From contig JANXBZ010000011.1 in NCBI GenBank assembly GCA_025060475.1, positions 1-64,000 on the forward strand: 64,000 bases of DNA. The letters are read 5' to 3'. This DNA comes from Dictyoglomus sp. Its GTDB lineage: Bacteria > Dictyoglomota > Dictyoglomia > Dictyoglomales > Dictyoglomaceae. Under the pieces are notes generated by a model. It searched no databases and was not told the DNA's origin. It saw only the letters and a program-made list of their open reading frames with translations. This document shows positions 9,542 to 18,507 of the stretch, piece by piece. How positions within the stretch are numbered: position 1 is the first letter of the stretch; every line of letters starts with the position of its first letter. The position numbers were made by a program, and so were the translations under genes.

Positions 9542-12500
9542 ATGTACGAAGAATATATATTAAAACAGTGGGGTTTTTGGTTAGATGAACTTTATTCTTT
9601 TACTATATTACTAAGAAAAGAACTCTCTCCCTGGTATTTTACAAATAAAGAAGAAAAATCTTGTAAACCAATTGATGGATGGGAAGAGATCAAAATAGGG
9701 GATAGATGGCCTTCACAAACTTTTCCTGTCTGGTTTTATCATTTATTGACTCTTCCTACTGATTTATATAATCAGCCTATTTATTTATCTTTAGATTTTG
9801 GAGGAGAGGCTCTTTTATATATCAACAGAAAGCCTTTTTTTGGTCTGAATAATTATCATAAAGAGGTTTTACTAGCAAAAGATCAAGATTGTAAAAGTTT
9901 TGAAATCTTAGTTGAGGCAGTACCCAAAGGATTAATGGGACAACACCAATATGAACCTAAAATTTTAAAAGCAGAGATTTTTCAAAGAGATGAGGAGCTT
10001 TATTCTATTTTTTTAGACTTTTACACTTTATGGGAAGTATGTAAAACTCTTGAAGATATAGACTTAAAAAAGTCAATATTGGAAATTCTAGAAACTACTT
10101 TAGGAGAAATAAAACTTCCAACTTCTTTTGAGATTTTTAACTCTAGAGTAAAAGAAACTTATTTAACATTAACGGAATTAAAAAAACTATGGAAAATGCC
10201 CCAATTAGGAGAAATAAAAAAAACATTAGATGAAAAAACAAGAGCAAATATATTAGAAAAGGATAGAAAATTAAAAGAAAAATTAGAGATATTAAAGAAG
10301 AAGTATCCATCACAAGGAAAAGTTTATACTATTGGGCATTCCCATTTAGATTATGCGTGGCTCTGGCCAAGAAAAGAAACTATAAGAAAAGCTCAAAGAA
10401 CTTTTTCTACCATGCTTAAGCTTATGGAAGAGTTTAAAGAGTTTAAATTTTTGTGTAGCTCTGCACAGATATATAAAGACATAAAGGAAAATAATTTCTA
10501 TATATATGAAGAGATAAAAAAGAAAATAGGAAATGGCCAATGGATAGTGGAAGGTGGAATGTGGGTAGAAAGTGATTGTAATTTACCTTCGGGCGAATCC
10601 TTAGTAAGACAAATTCTTTATGCTCAAAAATTTTTTGAAAGGGAATTTGGAATAAGATGTAAAATTGCTTGGCTTCCAGATTCTTTTGGGTTTAATGCTA
10701 ATTTACCACAAATTTTAAAGAAAGCAGGGATAGAATATTTTGCTACTACAAAACTTACATGGAACGAAACAAATAGATTTCCTTATGACTTGTTTTATTG
10801 GAAGGGAATTGATGGCACAAGGATTGTTTCCCATATATTTTGCAAGAAAAGTGGCTATAATGCAGAAATGAGTCCAAAGGAAATATTAGACAATTGGAAA
10901 GATTATGATCAGAGAAATATTTATCCTGCAACAATTTATAGTTTTGGGCATGGAGATGGTGGTGGCGGTCCTACAAGAGAAATGATAGAAAAATGGCAAA
11001 GACTAAAAAACCTTCCGCATTTTCCAGAATTATTAATGGAATCTCCTTTAAAATTCTTTGAAAATATACCAGAAAATTTGCCTACATACTTTGGAGATTT
11101 GTATTTAGAACTTCATAGGGGGACATATACAACTCAAGGAAGGATAAAAAGATTAAATAGAAAAGCTGAAAATTATTTATTTATTCTAGAGGCTTTAAAT
11201 ACAATTTCATATTTAAAAAGAGGAAAATACAATCAATTTATTACTGAACTTTGGGAGAAGCTATTAAGAAATCAATTTCACGATATTCTTCCTGGTTCCT
11301 CTATAAGAGAAGTTTATGAGGAAACGGAAAAGGAACTAAATGAAATTTTAAATGAAAATCCTGATATTAATTGGATTTTTGGAAATAAAAAGGTAATCTT
11401 TGTTTTTAATCCTACATCTTTTCCTCAACCCTTAAAGATAGAACTTTCTTTATCTCCAATGGAAGCTTTATATACCTCTTCTGGAGAGATTCTACCCTAT
11501 CAAGAAGGAGATAAAACTTTAATTTATGACTCTTCTTTCCTCATTCCTCCTTTGACCTATATAACTTTAGAAGTAAAGGAGAAAAAAGAAAAAGAATTTG
11601 AAAAAGATATTAAAATTAGAGAAAATGTTGTGGAAAATAAATTTTTTATCTTAAGGATAAATGAAGATGGAACCTTACAAATTTATGATAAGGAGAGAAA
11701 AAGGGAGGCATTTAAAGAAAAGGGAAACCAGATCTGGGCTTTTTATGATATACCAAGAAATTGGGAAGCTTGGGATATAGCACTAAATTACGAAAAATTT
11801 GGAATAGAAATAAAAGAAGTAGAAAATATTAAATTTTTAGAAAAAGGACCTTTAAGAGTAAAGATTGAAGTGACAAAAAAATTTAATGATTCAAAGATAA
11901 AACAGATATACTGTGTTTACGCAAATTCTCCAAGAATAGATATAGAAAATGAGATAGATTGGAAGGAGAAAAGAATTCTTTTAAAAGCTTTCTTTCCCAT
12001 AAATGTAAATTCTCCCCTTTCTTTTTATGAGATTCCCTATGGAGTCTATTTTAAAACAACTCACGAGAACACATCTTGGGATAAAGCAAAATTTGAATTT
12101 CCTGTTCAGAGATTTATTAATCTATCTCAAGGTGATTTTGGAATAAGCATATTAAATAATGGTAGATATGGACATAGTGTAAAAGAAAATGTGATAGGAG
12201 TAACCTTATTAAGATCTCCTGCAATACCTGATTTTTATGCTGATTTAGGAAAACATGAATTTACCTATTCTATATTACTTCATGGAAAAGATTGGAAATA
12301 TATTACTATAAAAGAAGCAGAAGAATTAAATAGACCTCTCTTTGTAAAAGAAATAGAGAAAGGAGAAATAATAGAAGAATCCATTATAAATTGGAATTCG
12401 GAAAATATTGTAATAGGAGCTATAAAGAAAAGTGAAGATGAGAAAGGTATAATTTTAAGATTTGCAGAATATTTTGGATGGGAGAAGGAAATAGAATTTA

Positions 12501-12637
12501 GCTTTAATTTTCCTGTAAAAGAAGTTTATGAGACAAATCTTTTAGAAGAAAATATTTTAAAGTTAGAGTTAATTGAAAATAGAGTACAAGTAAAGGTTAA
12601 ACCTTATGAGTTAAAAACTTTAAAAATAATTTTATAA
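9542..12637 (+). CDS. Alpha-mannosidase, glycoside hydrolase family 38
   Basis: A 1031-residue cytosolic GH38 enzyme; no signal peptide is seen. It hydrolyses terminal alpha-mannose residues. The N-terminal ~220 residues form a beta-sandwich plus helices. The metal-binding motif GHSHLDYAWLW covers 265-275 (His266, His268, Asp270). The nucleophile is Asp380 in WLPDSFGFNANLPQ, and a glycine-rich GHGDGGGGPT loop follows. The beta-rich C-terminal region covers about 630-1031. The full length matches bacterial GH38 enzymes. It starts 10 bases after the methionine synthase-like gene with only a weak AAGGAT site, and ends at a bidirectional hairpin. A role in degrading mannose-containing glycans, or recycling mannosyl compounds, is inferred. 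Confidence 0.92.
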   Translation: MYEEYILKQWGFWLDELYSFTILLRKELSPWYFTNKEEKSCKPIDGWEEIKIGDRWPSQTFPVWFYHLLTLPTDLYNQPIYLSLDFGGEALLYINRKPFFGLNNYHKEVLLAKDQDCKSFEILVEAVPKGLMGQHQYEPKILKAEIFQRDEELYSIFLDFYTLWEVCKTLEDIDLKKSILEILETTLGEIKLPTSFEIFNSRVKETYLTLTELKKLWKMPQLGEIKKTLDEKTRANILEKDRKLKEKLEILKKKYPSQGKVYTIGHSHLDYAWLWPRKETIRKAQRTFSTMLKLMEEFKEFKFLCSSAQIYKDIKENNFYIYEEIKKKIGNGQWIVEGGMWVESDCNLPSGESLVRQILYAQKFFEREFGIRCKIAWLPDSFGFNANLPQILKKAGIEYFATTKLTWNETNRFPYDLFYWKGIDGTRIVSHIFCKKSGYNAEMSPKEILDNWKDYDQRNIYPATIYSFGHGDGGGGPTREMIEKWQRLKNLPHFPELLMESPLKFFENIPENLPTYFGDLYLELHRGTYTTQGRIKRLNRKAENYLFILEALNTISYLKRGKYNQFITELWEKLLRNQFHDILPGSSIREVYEETEKELNEILNENPDINWIFGNKKVIFVFNPTSFPQPLKIELSLSPMEALYTSSGEILPYQEGDKTLIYDSSFLIPPLTYITLEVKEKKEKEFEKDIKIRENVVENKFFILRINEDGTLQIYDKERKREAFKEKGNQIWAFYDIPRNWEAWDIALNYEKFGIEIKEVENIKFLEKGPLRVKIEVTKKFNDSKIKQIYCVYANSPRIDIENEIDWKEKRILLKAFFPINVNSPLSFYEIPYGVYFKTTHENTSWDKAKFEFPVQRFINLSQGDFGISILNNGRYGHSVKENVIGVTLLRSPAIPDFYADLGKHEFTYSILLHGKDWKYITIKEAEELNRPLFVKEIEKGEIIEESIINWNSENIVIGAIKKSEDEKGIILRFAEYFGWEKEIEFSFNFPVKEVYETNLLEENILKLELIENRVQVKVKPYELKTLKIIL

Positions 12638-12641
12638 AGAA

Positions 12642-12664
12642 AAGGAGGGTGAAGATCCCTCCTT
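12642..12664. terminator. Bidirectional terminator between convergent genes
   Basis: AAGGAGGG (12642-12649) pairs with CCCTCCTT (12657-12664) around a 7-base loop. A/T-rich flanks on both sides allow it to end the mannosidase transcript (+) and the oxidoreductase transcript (-). Confidence 0.75.
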
Positions 12665-12665
12665 C

Positions 12666-13703
12666 TTAAATTTCTATAGGAATTCCCTTTTCCGAAGATT
12701 CATATATACCCATAAGCATTTTCATTACAGTTAATCCTTGTTCTCCTGTTACAATAGGTTCCTTATTTTCTTTAACACACTCAACAAAGTGATCTATCTC
12801 TCCCTCTCCCCATTCAGTGGATTTTTCAATTATTTCTATATTAGAGGACATATTCTCCAAATCCTTAAAGATTTTAGGAGGATTTAGTTGAGCACCTCCA
12901 AGAGTTCCTAATATAAGATAATTTCCTTCATCTTTCTCTATATTAGAAGCCCAACTAGTCTCAATGGTTAAAGTTGCCCCATTTTCAAATTTTATAAATC
13001 CTACTGCAAAATCTTCCACATCAAAGATGGGTTTCCCCTTAGCACCCTTGTTCCATCCTCCCTCTCCTAAACCCTTTGGACCAAAATTTGCGTAGGTATT
13101 TCCAAGAATAAATTTAGGTTTTGGCATACCCATAAGCCACCAAACAATGTCTAGGATATGCACTCCAATATCTAAAAGACATCCTCCTCCTGCCATTTCC
13201 TTAGTAGTAAACCATGTACCTATTCCTGGAATCCCCTTTCTTCTTAACAAACTTCCCCGAGCATAATAAATCTCACCTAGTTCTCCTTTTTCAATAATCC
13301 TTTTTAATGCAGAGTTAAAGGGTCTAAACCTCTGAGTCTGTCCTATCATTAAAATTTTTCCTGATTTTTTACTTGCTTCAACCATATCTTCTGCTTCTTT
13401 TACAGAAGTTGCCATAGGTTTTTCACATAACACATGAATCCCTCTATTTAAGGCAGAAATAGTAACAGGTGCATGAAGATAATTAGGGGTACACACACTT
13501 ATAGCAGTTAAGTTTTCTTTTTCAAACATCTCTTCATAGTTACAATAGATTTTTGGGATATTAAATTCTTGAGCTAAGATTTCTGCTCTGTCTTTATCAC
13601 TATCTGCAATAGCTACAACTTCTACATCGGAAATCTTTTTGTATCTTGGAATATGAAGATGTCTTGCAATTCCACCAGCTCCAACAATACCTACTCGGAT
13701 CAT
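12666..13703 (-). CDS. Gfo/Idh/MocA family NAD(P)-dependent oxidoreductase
   Basis: A 345-residue sugar or inositol dehydrogenase-like protein. The N-terminal Rossmann motif GIVGAGGIARH is at 5-15, the family's EKP signature at 94-96 and the catalytic Asp178/His182 in GGGCLLDIGVHILD. These enzymes oxidise or reduce a hydroxyl of a sugar, inositol or a glycoside. The exact substrate cannot be read from the sequence. The start at 13703 follows an AAGGGGG site. The gene is convergent with the alpha-mannosidase, which makes a role in sugar catabolism plausible but unproven. Confidence 0.88.
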   Translation of the reverse strand: MIRVGIVGAGGIARHLHIPRYKKISDVEVVAIADSDKDRAEILAQEFNIPKIYCNYEEMFEKENLTAISVCTPNYLHAPVTISALNRGIHVLCEKPMATSVKEAEDMVEASKKSGKILMIGQTQRFRPFNSALKRIIEKGELGEIYYARGSLLRRKGIPGIGTWFTTKEMAGGGCLLDIGVHILDIVWWLMGMPKPKFILGNTYANFGPKGLGEGGWNKGAKGKPIFDVEDFAVGFIKFENGATLTIETSWASNIEKDEGNYLILGTLGGAQLNPPKIFKDLENMSSNIEIIEKSTEWGEGEIDHFVECVKENKEPIVTGEQGLTVMKMLMGIYESSEKGIPIEI

Positions 13704-13760
13704 ATAAACCCCCTTTAGCTTAATTTATAAAAAATCAAACCAAGAGATTATATAAAAAGA

Positions 13761-13790
13761 AAAAGCCCTAAGTCAAAACTTAGGGCTTTT
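13761..13790 (-). terminator. Rho-independent terminator of the RRM protein gene
   Basis: A perfect 12-bp stem, AAAAGCCCTAAG (13761-13772) with CTTAGGGCTTTT (13779-13790) and a 6-base loop. On the minus strand it is followed by a T-rich tail, about 30 bases after the stop codon of the RNA-binding protein gene. Confidence 0.85.
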
Positions 13791-13820
13791 TTTCAATTTA
13801 AAGAAACTTTCTATAAATTT

Positions 13821-14102
13821 TTAAAATCTTCGAAAATTATTTCTTGCTGGACGATCCTTTTTAGGTTTTGCTTCTGAAACTACAATCTTTCTTCCATCAA
13901 GCTCAGTTCCATTATAATTATTAATTATTTTTTGAGCTGTTTCTTCGGATGTTTCTACAAAAGCAAATCCTTTTGATCTTCCAGTGTTTCGGTCTGTTAT
14001 TAACCTTACACTCTCGATGGATCCCTCCTTGCTAAATAATTTTTGCAGATCCTCCTCTGTGGTCTGCCATGAAAGGTTCCCTACATACAGTGTCTTAGAC
14101 AA
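13821..14102 (-). CDS. RRM-type RNA-binding protein
   Basis: A 93-residue protein consisting of a single RNA-recognition motif plus a basic tail. RNP2 is LYVGNLSW (5-12) and RNP1 is KGFAFVET (about 44-51). The tail (KPKKDRPARNNFRRF) is basic and could bind RNA. The start is TTG at 14102, nine bases after GGAGG; no ATG fits. Bacterial single-RRM proteins are usually cold-shock or RNA-chaperone proteins, known mostly from cyanobacteria and a few other phyla. The gene has its own promoter, a hairpin-containing leader and a strong terminator, so it is a single-gene transcript. Confidence 0.92.
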   Translation of the reverse strand: MSKTLYVGNLSWQTTEEDLQKLFSKEGSIESVRLITDRNTGRSKGFAFVETSEETAQKIINNYNGTELDGRKIVVSEAKPKKDRPARNNFRRF

Positions 14103-14154
14103 TTTTTTGTACCTCCAATTTATAAAAATTTTTCTTAGAAACCTAAGACTCTTT

Positions 14155-14182
14155 AGTTTAACATAAAAAAATTTTTTGTCAA
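14155..14182 (-). promoter_or_regulatory. Promoter of the RRM protein gene, with leader hairpin
   Basis: On the minus strand TTGACA (14182-14177) and TAAACT (14160-14155) are 16 bases apart. The predicted 5' leader carries a small hairpin, CTTAG/CTAAG at 14134-14147 with a 4-base loop, before the GGAGG site. Confidence 0.6.
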
Positions 14183-14204
14183 AAAATTTTTTATTTTTTA
14201 ATTT
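14176..14204 (+). promoter_or_regulatory. Candidate promoter for ddl, overlapping the divergent one
   Basis: On the plus strand TTGTCA (14176-14181) and TAATTT (14199-14204) are 17 bases apart. The -35 boxes of the two divergent promoters lie on the same TTTTGTCAAAA palindrome. Confidence 0.4.
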
Positions 14205-14270
14205 CGTCTTTAAAAGTCCTTATAAAAATGATATAAAAAGTTCTAAGAATAAAATTGGAAGAGGTGATAA

Positions 14271-15215
14271 ATGATTAGGGTTGGAGTATTAATAGGAATA
14301 AAATCTTCTGAAAGTGAAATAGCAAAAAGAACTGCCCAAAATGTATCTTCAGCTTTAAAATCGAAAGGCTACGAAGTTATAGAAATTCCTATAGATGAAA
14401 ATCTAGCTGAGAATTTGAAAAAAGAAAAAATTAATGTTGCTTTCATATCCGCTCATGGAATTTATGGTGAAGATGGCACAGTTCAAGGACTTTTAGAATT
14501 GTTAGGAATTCCCTATGTAGGATCTCGAGTATTGGCAAGTGCTTTAGCTTTGAATAAAGCTATAGCTAAAAAAATATTTACCTATGAAGGGATTCCTACC
14601 CCAAAGTGGATAAATTTGAATAAAAAGGATCTAGAGGAGAAGGGTATAAAAGAAATTCTAAAAATTTTAGAATCTTTTAAGTTTCCGTTGGCAATAAAAC
14701 CAAGCTCTCAAGGTTCCACCATAGGTTTCTCCCAAGCTAAAGATGAGGAGAGTCTTCTAATTTCATTAGAGAATGCTTTCAAATATGATTACGAAATTAT
14801 AATAGAAGAGTTTATAAAAGGAAAGGAAATAACTGCAAGCATCTTTGACTGTGAAGAAACAATATGTTTCCCTTTAATTGAAATAATTCCAAAATCTGAA
14901 TCAGGAGTTTATGATTATCAAGCCAAGTACACTCCTGGGATGAGTGAACATATTATTCCCGCAAGGCTTTCTCCTGAAACTTATAAAAGAGCACAAGAAT
15001 TAGGAGTAAAAGCTCATAAGGCTTTAGGTTGCAGACATTTCTCCCGTGTTGATATGATAGTTGAGGATAAAACAGAAGAAATATACGTTTTAGAAGTAAA
15101 CACTATTCCAGGAATGACAGCTACAAGTCTCTATCCTGAAGCATGTCGAGCCTATGGAATTGATTTTCCTGAATTACTTCACTTCTTAATAGAAAAGGCC
15201 TTGAGAGAGGGATGA
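14271..15215 (+). CDS. ddl: D-alanine--D-alanine ligase
   Basis: A 314-residue ATP-grasp ligase joining two D-alanines for peptidoglycan precursors in the cytosol. The N-terminal domain carries the AHGIYGEDGTVQGLLELL motif (about 63-80). The central ATP-grasp region holds FPLAIKPSSQGSTIGFS (near 140-156). The metal-binding end has LEVNTIPGMTATSLYP near 280-295. Length and motifs are normal for the family. It is preceded by GAGGTGAT and followed closely by the PEP carboxylase gene, which probably has its own -10 box. Confidence 0.95.
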   Translation: MIRVGVLIGIKSSESEIAKRTAQNVSSALKSKGYEVIEIPIDENLAENLKKEKINVAFISAHGIYGEDGTVQGLLELLGIPYVGSRVLASALALNKAIAKKIFTYEGIPTPKWINLNKKDLEEKGIKEILKILESFKFPLAIKPSSQGSTIGFSQAKDEESLLISLENAFKYDYEIIIEEFIKGKEITASIFDCEETICFPLIEIIPKSESGVYDYQAKYTPGMSEHIIPARLSPETYKRAQELGVKAHKALGCRHFSRVDMIVEDKTEEIYVLEVNTIPGMTATSLYPEACRAYGIDFPELLHFLIEKALREG

Positions 15216-15244
15216 TGTCTTACATAACTTTTTATAAGCTATAC

Positions 15245-15250
15245 TATAAT
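15245..15250 (+). promoter_or_regulatory. Possible -10 box ahead of ppcA
   Basis: A perfect TATAAT stands about 30 bases before the PEP carboxylase start, but I find no convincing -35 box at the right distance, so this is weak. Confidence 0.3.
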
Positions 15251-15280
15251 TATTCTGAAAAAATTTAGTGGGGTGAAATG

Positions 15281-16741
15281 ATGGAAATAAAAATACCTAA
15301 ATGTATGAGTACTCAACATCCTGATAATGTGACAACTCCCTTTTTTTCTGAAAGTCCAGAAATTGGTGGAGATGATGAAATAACAGAAGCTTATTACGCT
15401 TTTTCTCATTTAGGTTGTGACGAGCAAATGTGGGATTGTGAAGGAAAAGAGGTGGATAATTTTGTTGTTAAAAAGTTATTAACTCGTTATGATTCTTTCT
15501 TTTCGGAAAATGTTCTTGGTAAGGATGTTTTTATAACCTTAAGAGTACCAAATCCATTATTTGAAAGAGATGAGGCAAAAATACTAATTGAAACTCTTGA
15601 AAGTATACCTCGATCTTACGATACTGCAAGAATTTTTTATCAGAAAGATATAGCTCCTATCTTTGAGATTATACTTCCTTTAACCACTTCTGCAACTTGT
15701 CTTAATAGAATATACTGGTATTATCGAGATTTTGTCTATGGAAAGCAATATATCAAATTTAGAAATGATGATTGTACTATAGCAGAATGGATAGGAGATT
15801 TTAACCCTAGTGATATTCATATTATACCTCTTTTTGAAGATTGGGATCATATATTAATTGCAGATCAAATTGTAAAAGAGTTTCTAAGAGATAAAGATTT
15901 TAAATATATAAGAGTATTCTTTGCAAGATCTGATCCTGCAATGAATTATGGAATGATAAGTGCAGTATTGTTAAATAAAATAGCTCTTCAAAGAATGTAT
16001 AAACTTTCTGAAGAAATTGGAGTTGAAATTTATCCAATTATAGGGGTAGGATCTGCACCTTTTAGGGGTAATATGAAACCCTCTACCGTTGAAAGAATTC
16101 TTAAGGAATATCCAAGTGCTCATACTTTTACAATTCAATCTGCATTTAAGTATGATAATTCTCCTGATGAAGTAAGGGAAGCTATTAAGAAAATACGCTC
16201 TCGTTCTAAAGGTTTACCTCATATGGTAGATGAGGAAAGAGCTCTTGAAATAATGAAAAAATATACTCAAGCATATAGAGGACATATTAAGAATCTTGCT
16301 AACTTAATAAATGAAGTAGCTAAATACGTGCCCAAAAGAAGAAGAAGAAAATTGCATGTAGGACTTTTTGGGTATCCCCGAGAAGTTGAAGGTATAAAAC
16401 TTCCACGAGTGATTACTTTTACTGCAGCTTTATACTCTATTGGTATACCACCTGAGGTTTTGGGGTTAGAGGTTTTAGATAAAGAAGATATAAGATTTTT
16501 AAAGACCGTTTATGTAAATTTTGAGGAAGATATCTTTGATGCTCTTAGTTATCTTGATATAGAAAATAATTATTTGCCTGAGGAAATTAGAAAAAGTGTT
16601 CATAAACTTGACTTTTCTTCTTTCAATATAGAGCACATCAAAATTTCTAGAAAAATTATAGAATTCCTTAAAGATGGAAAATATGATAATGTTCAGGAAG
16701 AGGTTCTAAGAGCTGCTTATCTTAGAAAATTCTTAGGATAA
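15281..16741 (+). CDS. ppcA: Phosphoenolpyruvate carboxylase, archaeal type
   Basis: A 486-residue member of the short, archaeal-type PEP carboxylase family. It is far smaller than the bacterial enzyme of about 900 residues. It makes oxaloacetate from PEP and bicarbonate. The N-terminal signature CMSTQHPDN, the DCEGKEVDNFVVKKLL block and the RRKLHVGLFGYPREVEG segment are those of this family. Two ATGs are adjacent at 15278 and 15281; I chose the second because GGGG at 15270-15273 is spaced better from it. It supplies oxaloacetate for aspartate-family and C4 metabolism. The family is typical of archaea with scattered bacterial members, so acquisition by transfer is possible. Confidence 0.92.
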   Translation: MEIKIPKCMSTQHPDNVTTPFFSESPEIGGDDEITEAYYAFSHLGCDEQMWDCEGKEVDNFVVKKLLTRYDSFFSENVLGKDVFITLRVPNPLFERDEAKILIETLESIPRSYDTARIFYQKDIAPIFEIILPLTTSATCLNRIYWYYRDFVYGKQYIKFRNDDCTIAEWIGDFNPSDIHIIPLFEDWDHILIADQIVKEFLRDKDFKYIRVFFARSDPAMNYGMISAVLLNKIALQRMYKLSEEIGVEIYPIIGVGSAPFRGNMKPSTVERILKEYPSAHTFTIQSAFKYDNSPDEVREAIKKIRSRSKGLPHMVDEERALEIMKKYTQAYRGHIKNLANLINEVAKYVPKRRRRKLHVGLFGYPREVEGIKLPRVITFTAALYSIGIPPEVLGLEVLDKEDIRFLKTVYVNFEEDIFDALSYLDIENNYLPEEIRKSVHKLDFSSFNIEHIKISRKIIEFLKDGKYDNVQEEVLRAAYLRKFLG

Positions 16742-16823
16742 GTTTTATAGATAATAATATCATTTCCTGTGCTTGTTCTGACAAGAATTTGAAATAAGTG
16801 ATGGAATCCAACATAGAAAATTG

Positions 16824-16852
16824 TTGCCAACTATCTTCCATAATGATATAAT
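16824..16852 (+). promoter_or_regulatory. Promoter of tRNA-Ser
   Basis: TTGCCA (16824-16829), a 17-base spacer and TATAAT (16847-16852) with an upstream TGA forming an extended -10. The tRNA begins 10 bases downstream. Confidence 0.75.
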
Positions 16853-16862
16853 TCTTTCGAAA

Positions 16863-16957
<95 letters not shown>

Positions 16958-16961
16958 TCTT

Positions 16962-18371
16962 TTAGAAGTTTTCTATAAAAATCTTATTTACTAACTCTTT
17001 ATATTTTTCAAATTTTTCTTGATATAATCTAGATTTAAAACTAGGAAGTATTTTATCAAATTCGTTGACTAAAAAATATTTTTGAAATTCTTGAGGAAAT
17101 ACTCTTTTTGCTACCAAATAGGCAGTACCTTTACTTGTTAATTCCCTGTCTTTTGATATTAATAAGGGAATACTTAAAATATTACTCTTCAATTCTAACA
17201 AATTCTTATATCTTGTCATTCCCCCACAAACAATAATTTTTTCTATGGGAAAACCTAAACCTCTTAACTCTTCAATAATGATTTTAGTTTCAAAAAATAA
17301 ACCTTCCCATATAGCCTTTTTAAGTTCAGAAATCTCAGTATTTATATCAATTCCATAGAATACCCCTTTTGTATTAGGATTAGGAAAAGGAATGTTTCTT
17401 CCTAAAATATAAGGAAAGAAAAATATATTTGTAGGTTTATCAAAACTCCGAGGAATATTCCATTTTAATTTTTCCTTGATCCAATTCCTTATACCTCCTG
17501 AAAAATGAATTCCTGCGATAAGATAATAATTTTCTTTAAAGATATAACCTACAGAAAAACCTTTCTTTCCAATATCTTTGTTTAAAAGAGGAAAAGGGAT
17601 AGATAAGAATAAAGCTTCAGCAGTACCCCACGAATCTAAAAGAACTTTATAAGATAAAGATAAAGAGATACTACCTATAGGGTGATCATGTCCACCTAAG
17701 ATAACAGGAACAGCTGGGAGAGAGTATTTTTCTTGCCAAGAAGGTAATATTTCTCCTATTATATTCCCAGCAAAGTTAATGCAAGGAAGTAGAGAAATAT
17801 CTAAATTGCATAGATCAATGATCTCTTTCGACCAGGTCTTATTTTTTATATCAAATAACAACATTCTACTTGCAAGAGTATAGTCTGTTATGAAATTTCC
17901 TGTTAAAAGATAATTTAAATAATCAACCACATTTAACCACTTATATCTCTTTTTCCAGATATCTTTTAAGTTTTCTTTAACCCAAAGAATTTTTGCTAAA
18001 GAGTATTTTGGAGATATTTTTAATCCTGTAATTTCAAATATCCTATCTTTACCTATTTTTTCTAATATCTTAATCTCTTTTTCTCCTCGTATATCCAACC
18101 ATGAAAATATATCTGTTAATGGATTTCCGTGATAATCAATTAGAAGGCCTGATTCTCCCATTCCTGAGATAGCTATTCCTACAAGTTTTTTTCTTCGATT
18201 TTCTAAGATTTCGAAAGTTTTATCTAAGTAATTTTTTAGTATAAACGGAGATATAGAATAATCTTTATTAAAAGGAGTAGGAAAAAATTTTTTAAAGATG
18301 ATTTTTCCTTCTCTATTCCAAAGAAAGATTTTAAAGTTTGTTGTTCCCAGATCTATAGTTAAAATATACAT
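16962..18371 (-). CDS. FGGY-family carbohydrate kinase
   Basis: A 469-residue sugar kinase of the xylulokinase/gluconokinase/glycerol kinase family. The phosphate-1 motif DLGTTNFK is at 7-14. ISGMGESGLLIDYHG and LGGHDHPIGSISLS follow in the order expected for FGGY proteins, and the adenosine-binding GGMTRYKNLLELK lies near the C-terminus. The substrate is not clear; gluconate- or xylulose-like sugars are the usual choices. The stop codon lies only four bases past the convergent tRNA-Ser. The ATG has no Shine-Dalgarno site and sits 10 bases after a TATAAT on the minus strand, so the message may be nearly leaderless. Confidence 0.85.
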   Translation of the reverse strand: MYILTIDLGTTNFKIFLWNREGKIIFKKFFPTPFNKDYSISPFILKNYLDKTFEILENRRKKLVGIAISGMGESGLLIDYHGNPLTDIFSWLDIRGEKEIKILEKIGKDRIFEITGLKISPKYSLAKILWVKENLKDIWKKRYKWLNVVDYLNYLLTGNFITDYTLASRMLLFDIKNKTWSKEIIDLCNLDISLLPCINFAGNIIGEILPSWQEKYSLPAVPVILGGHDHPIGSISLSLSYKVLLDSWGTAEALFLSIPFPLLNKDIGKKGFSVGYIFKENYYLIAGIHFSGGIRNWIKEKLKWNIPRSFDKPTNIFFFPYILGRNIPFPNPNTKGVFYGIDINTEISELKKAIWEGLFFETKIIIEELRGLGFPIEKIIVCGGMTRYKNLLELKSNILSIPLLISKDRELTSKGTAYLVAKRVFPQEFQKYFLVNEFDKILPSFKSRLYQEKFEKYKELVNKIFIENF

Positions 18372-18381
18372 AACTATGTAG

Positions 18382-18387
18382 ATTATA
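18382..18387 (-). promoter_or_regulatory. Candidate -10 box of the FGGY kinase gene
   Basis: TATAAT on the minus strand lies 10 bases before the ATG at 18371, which would give a leader of only a few bases. No good -35 box is visible. Confidence 0.4.
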
Positions 18388-18401
18388 CAATAAACTCAAA
18401 A

Positions 18402-18430
18402 TTGACACAGCAAATTTTTCTTTTTATACT
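18402..18430 (+). promoter_or_regulatory. Promoter of the purine operon
   Basis: A perfect TTGACA (18402-18407), 17-base spacer and TATACT (18425-18430). Transcription should start near 18437, right at the guanine aptamer. Confidence 0.88.
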
Positions 18431-18438
18431 ATAATTGT

Positions 18439-18505
18439 CTCGTATAGTCCCAAGGATAAGGCTTGGGAGTTTCTACCAGGCAACCGTAAATTGCCTGACT
18501 ACGAG
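18439..18505 (+). promoter_or_regulatory. Guanine (purine-class) riboswitch aptamer
   Basis: P1 pairs CTCGTA (18439-18444) with TACGAG (18500-18505). P2 pairs CCCAAG (18449-18454) with CTTGGG (18462-18467). P3 pairs AGGCAA (18478-18483) with TTGCCT (18491-18496). The junction TTTCTACC and loop CCGTAAA match the purine riboswitch consensus. The specificity base is C (18499, equivalent to C74), so guanine/hypoxanthine rather than adenine is expected. It lies directly upstream of purB, so it should repress the operon when guanine is plentiful. Confidence 0.95.
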
Positions 18506-18507
18506 TG

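Noticed and set aside
18439-18505. Adenine or 2'-deoxyguanosine riboswitch
   Set aside because: The specificity base is C and the junction is the standard guanine type.
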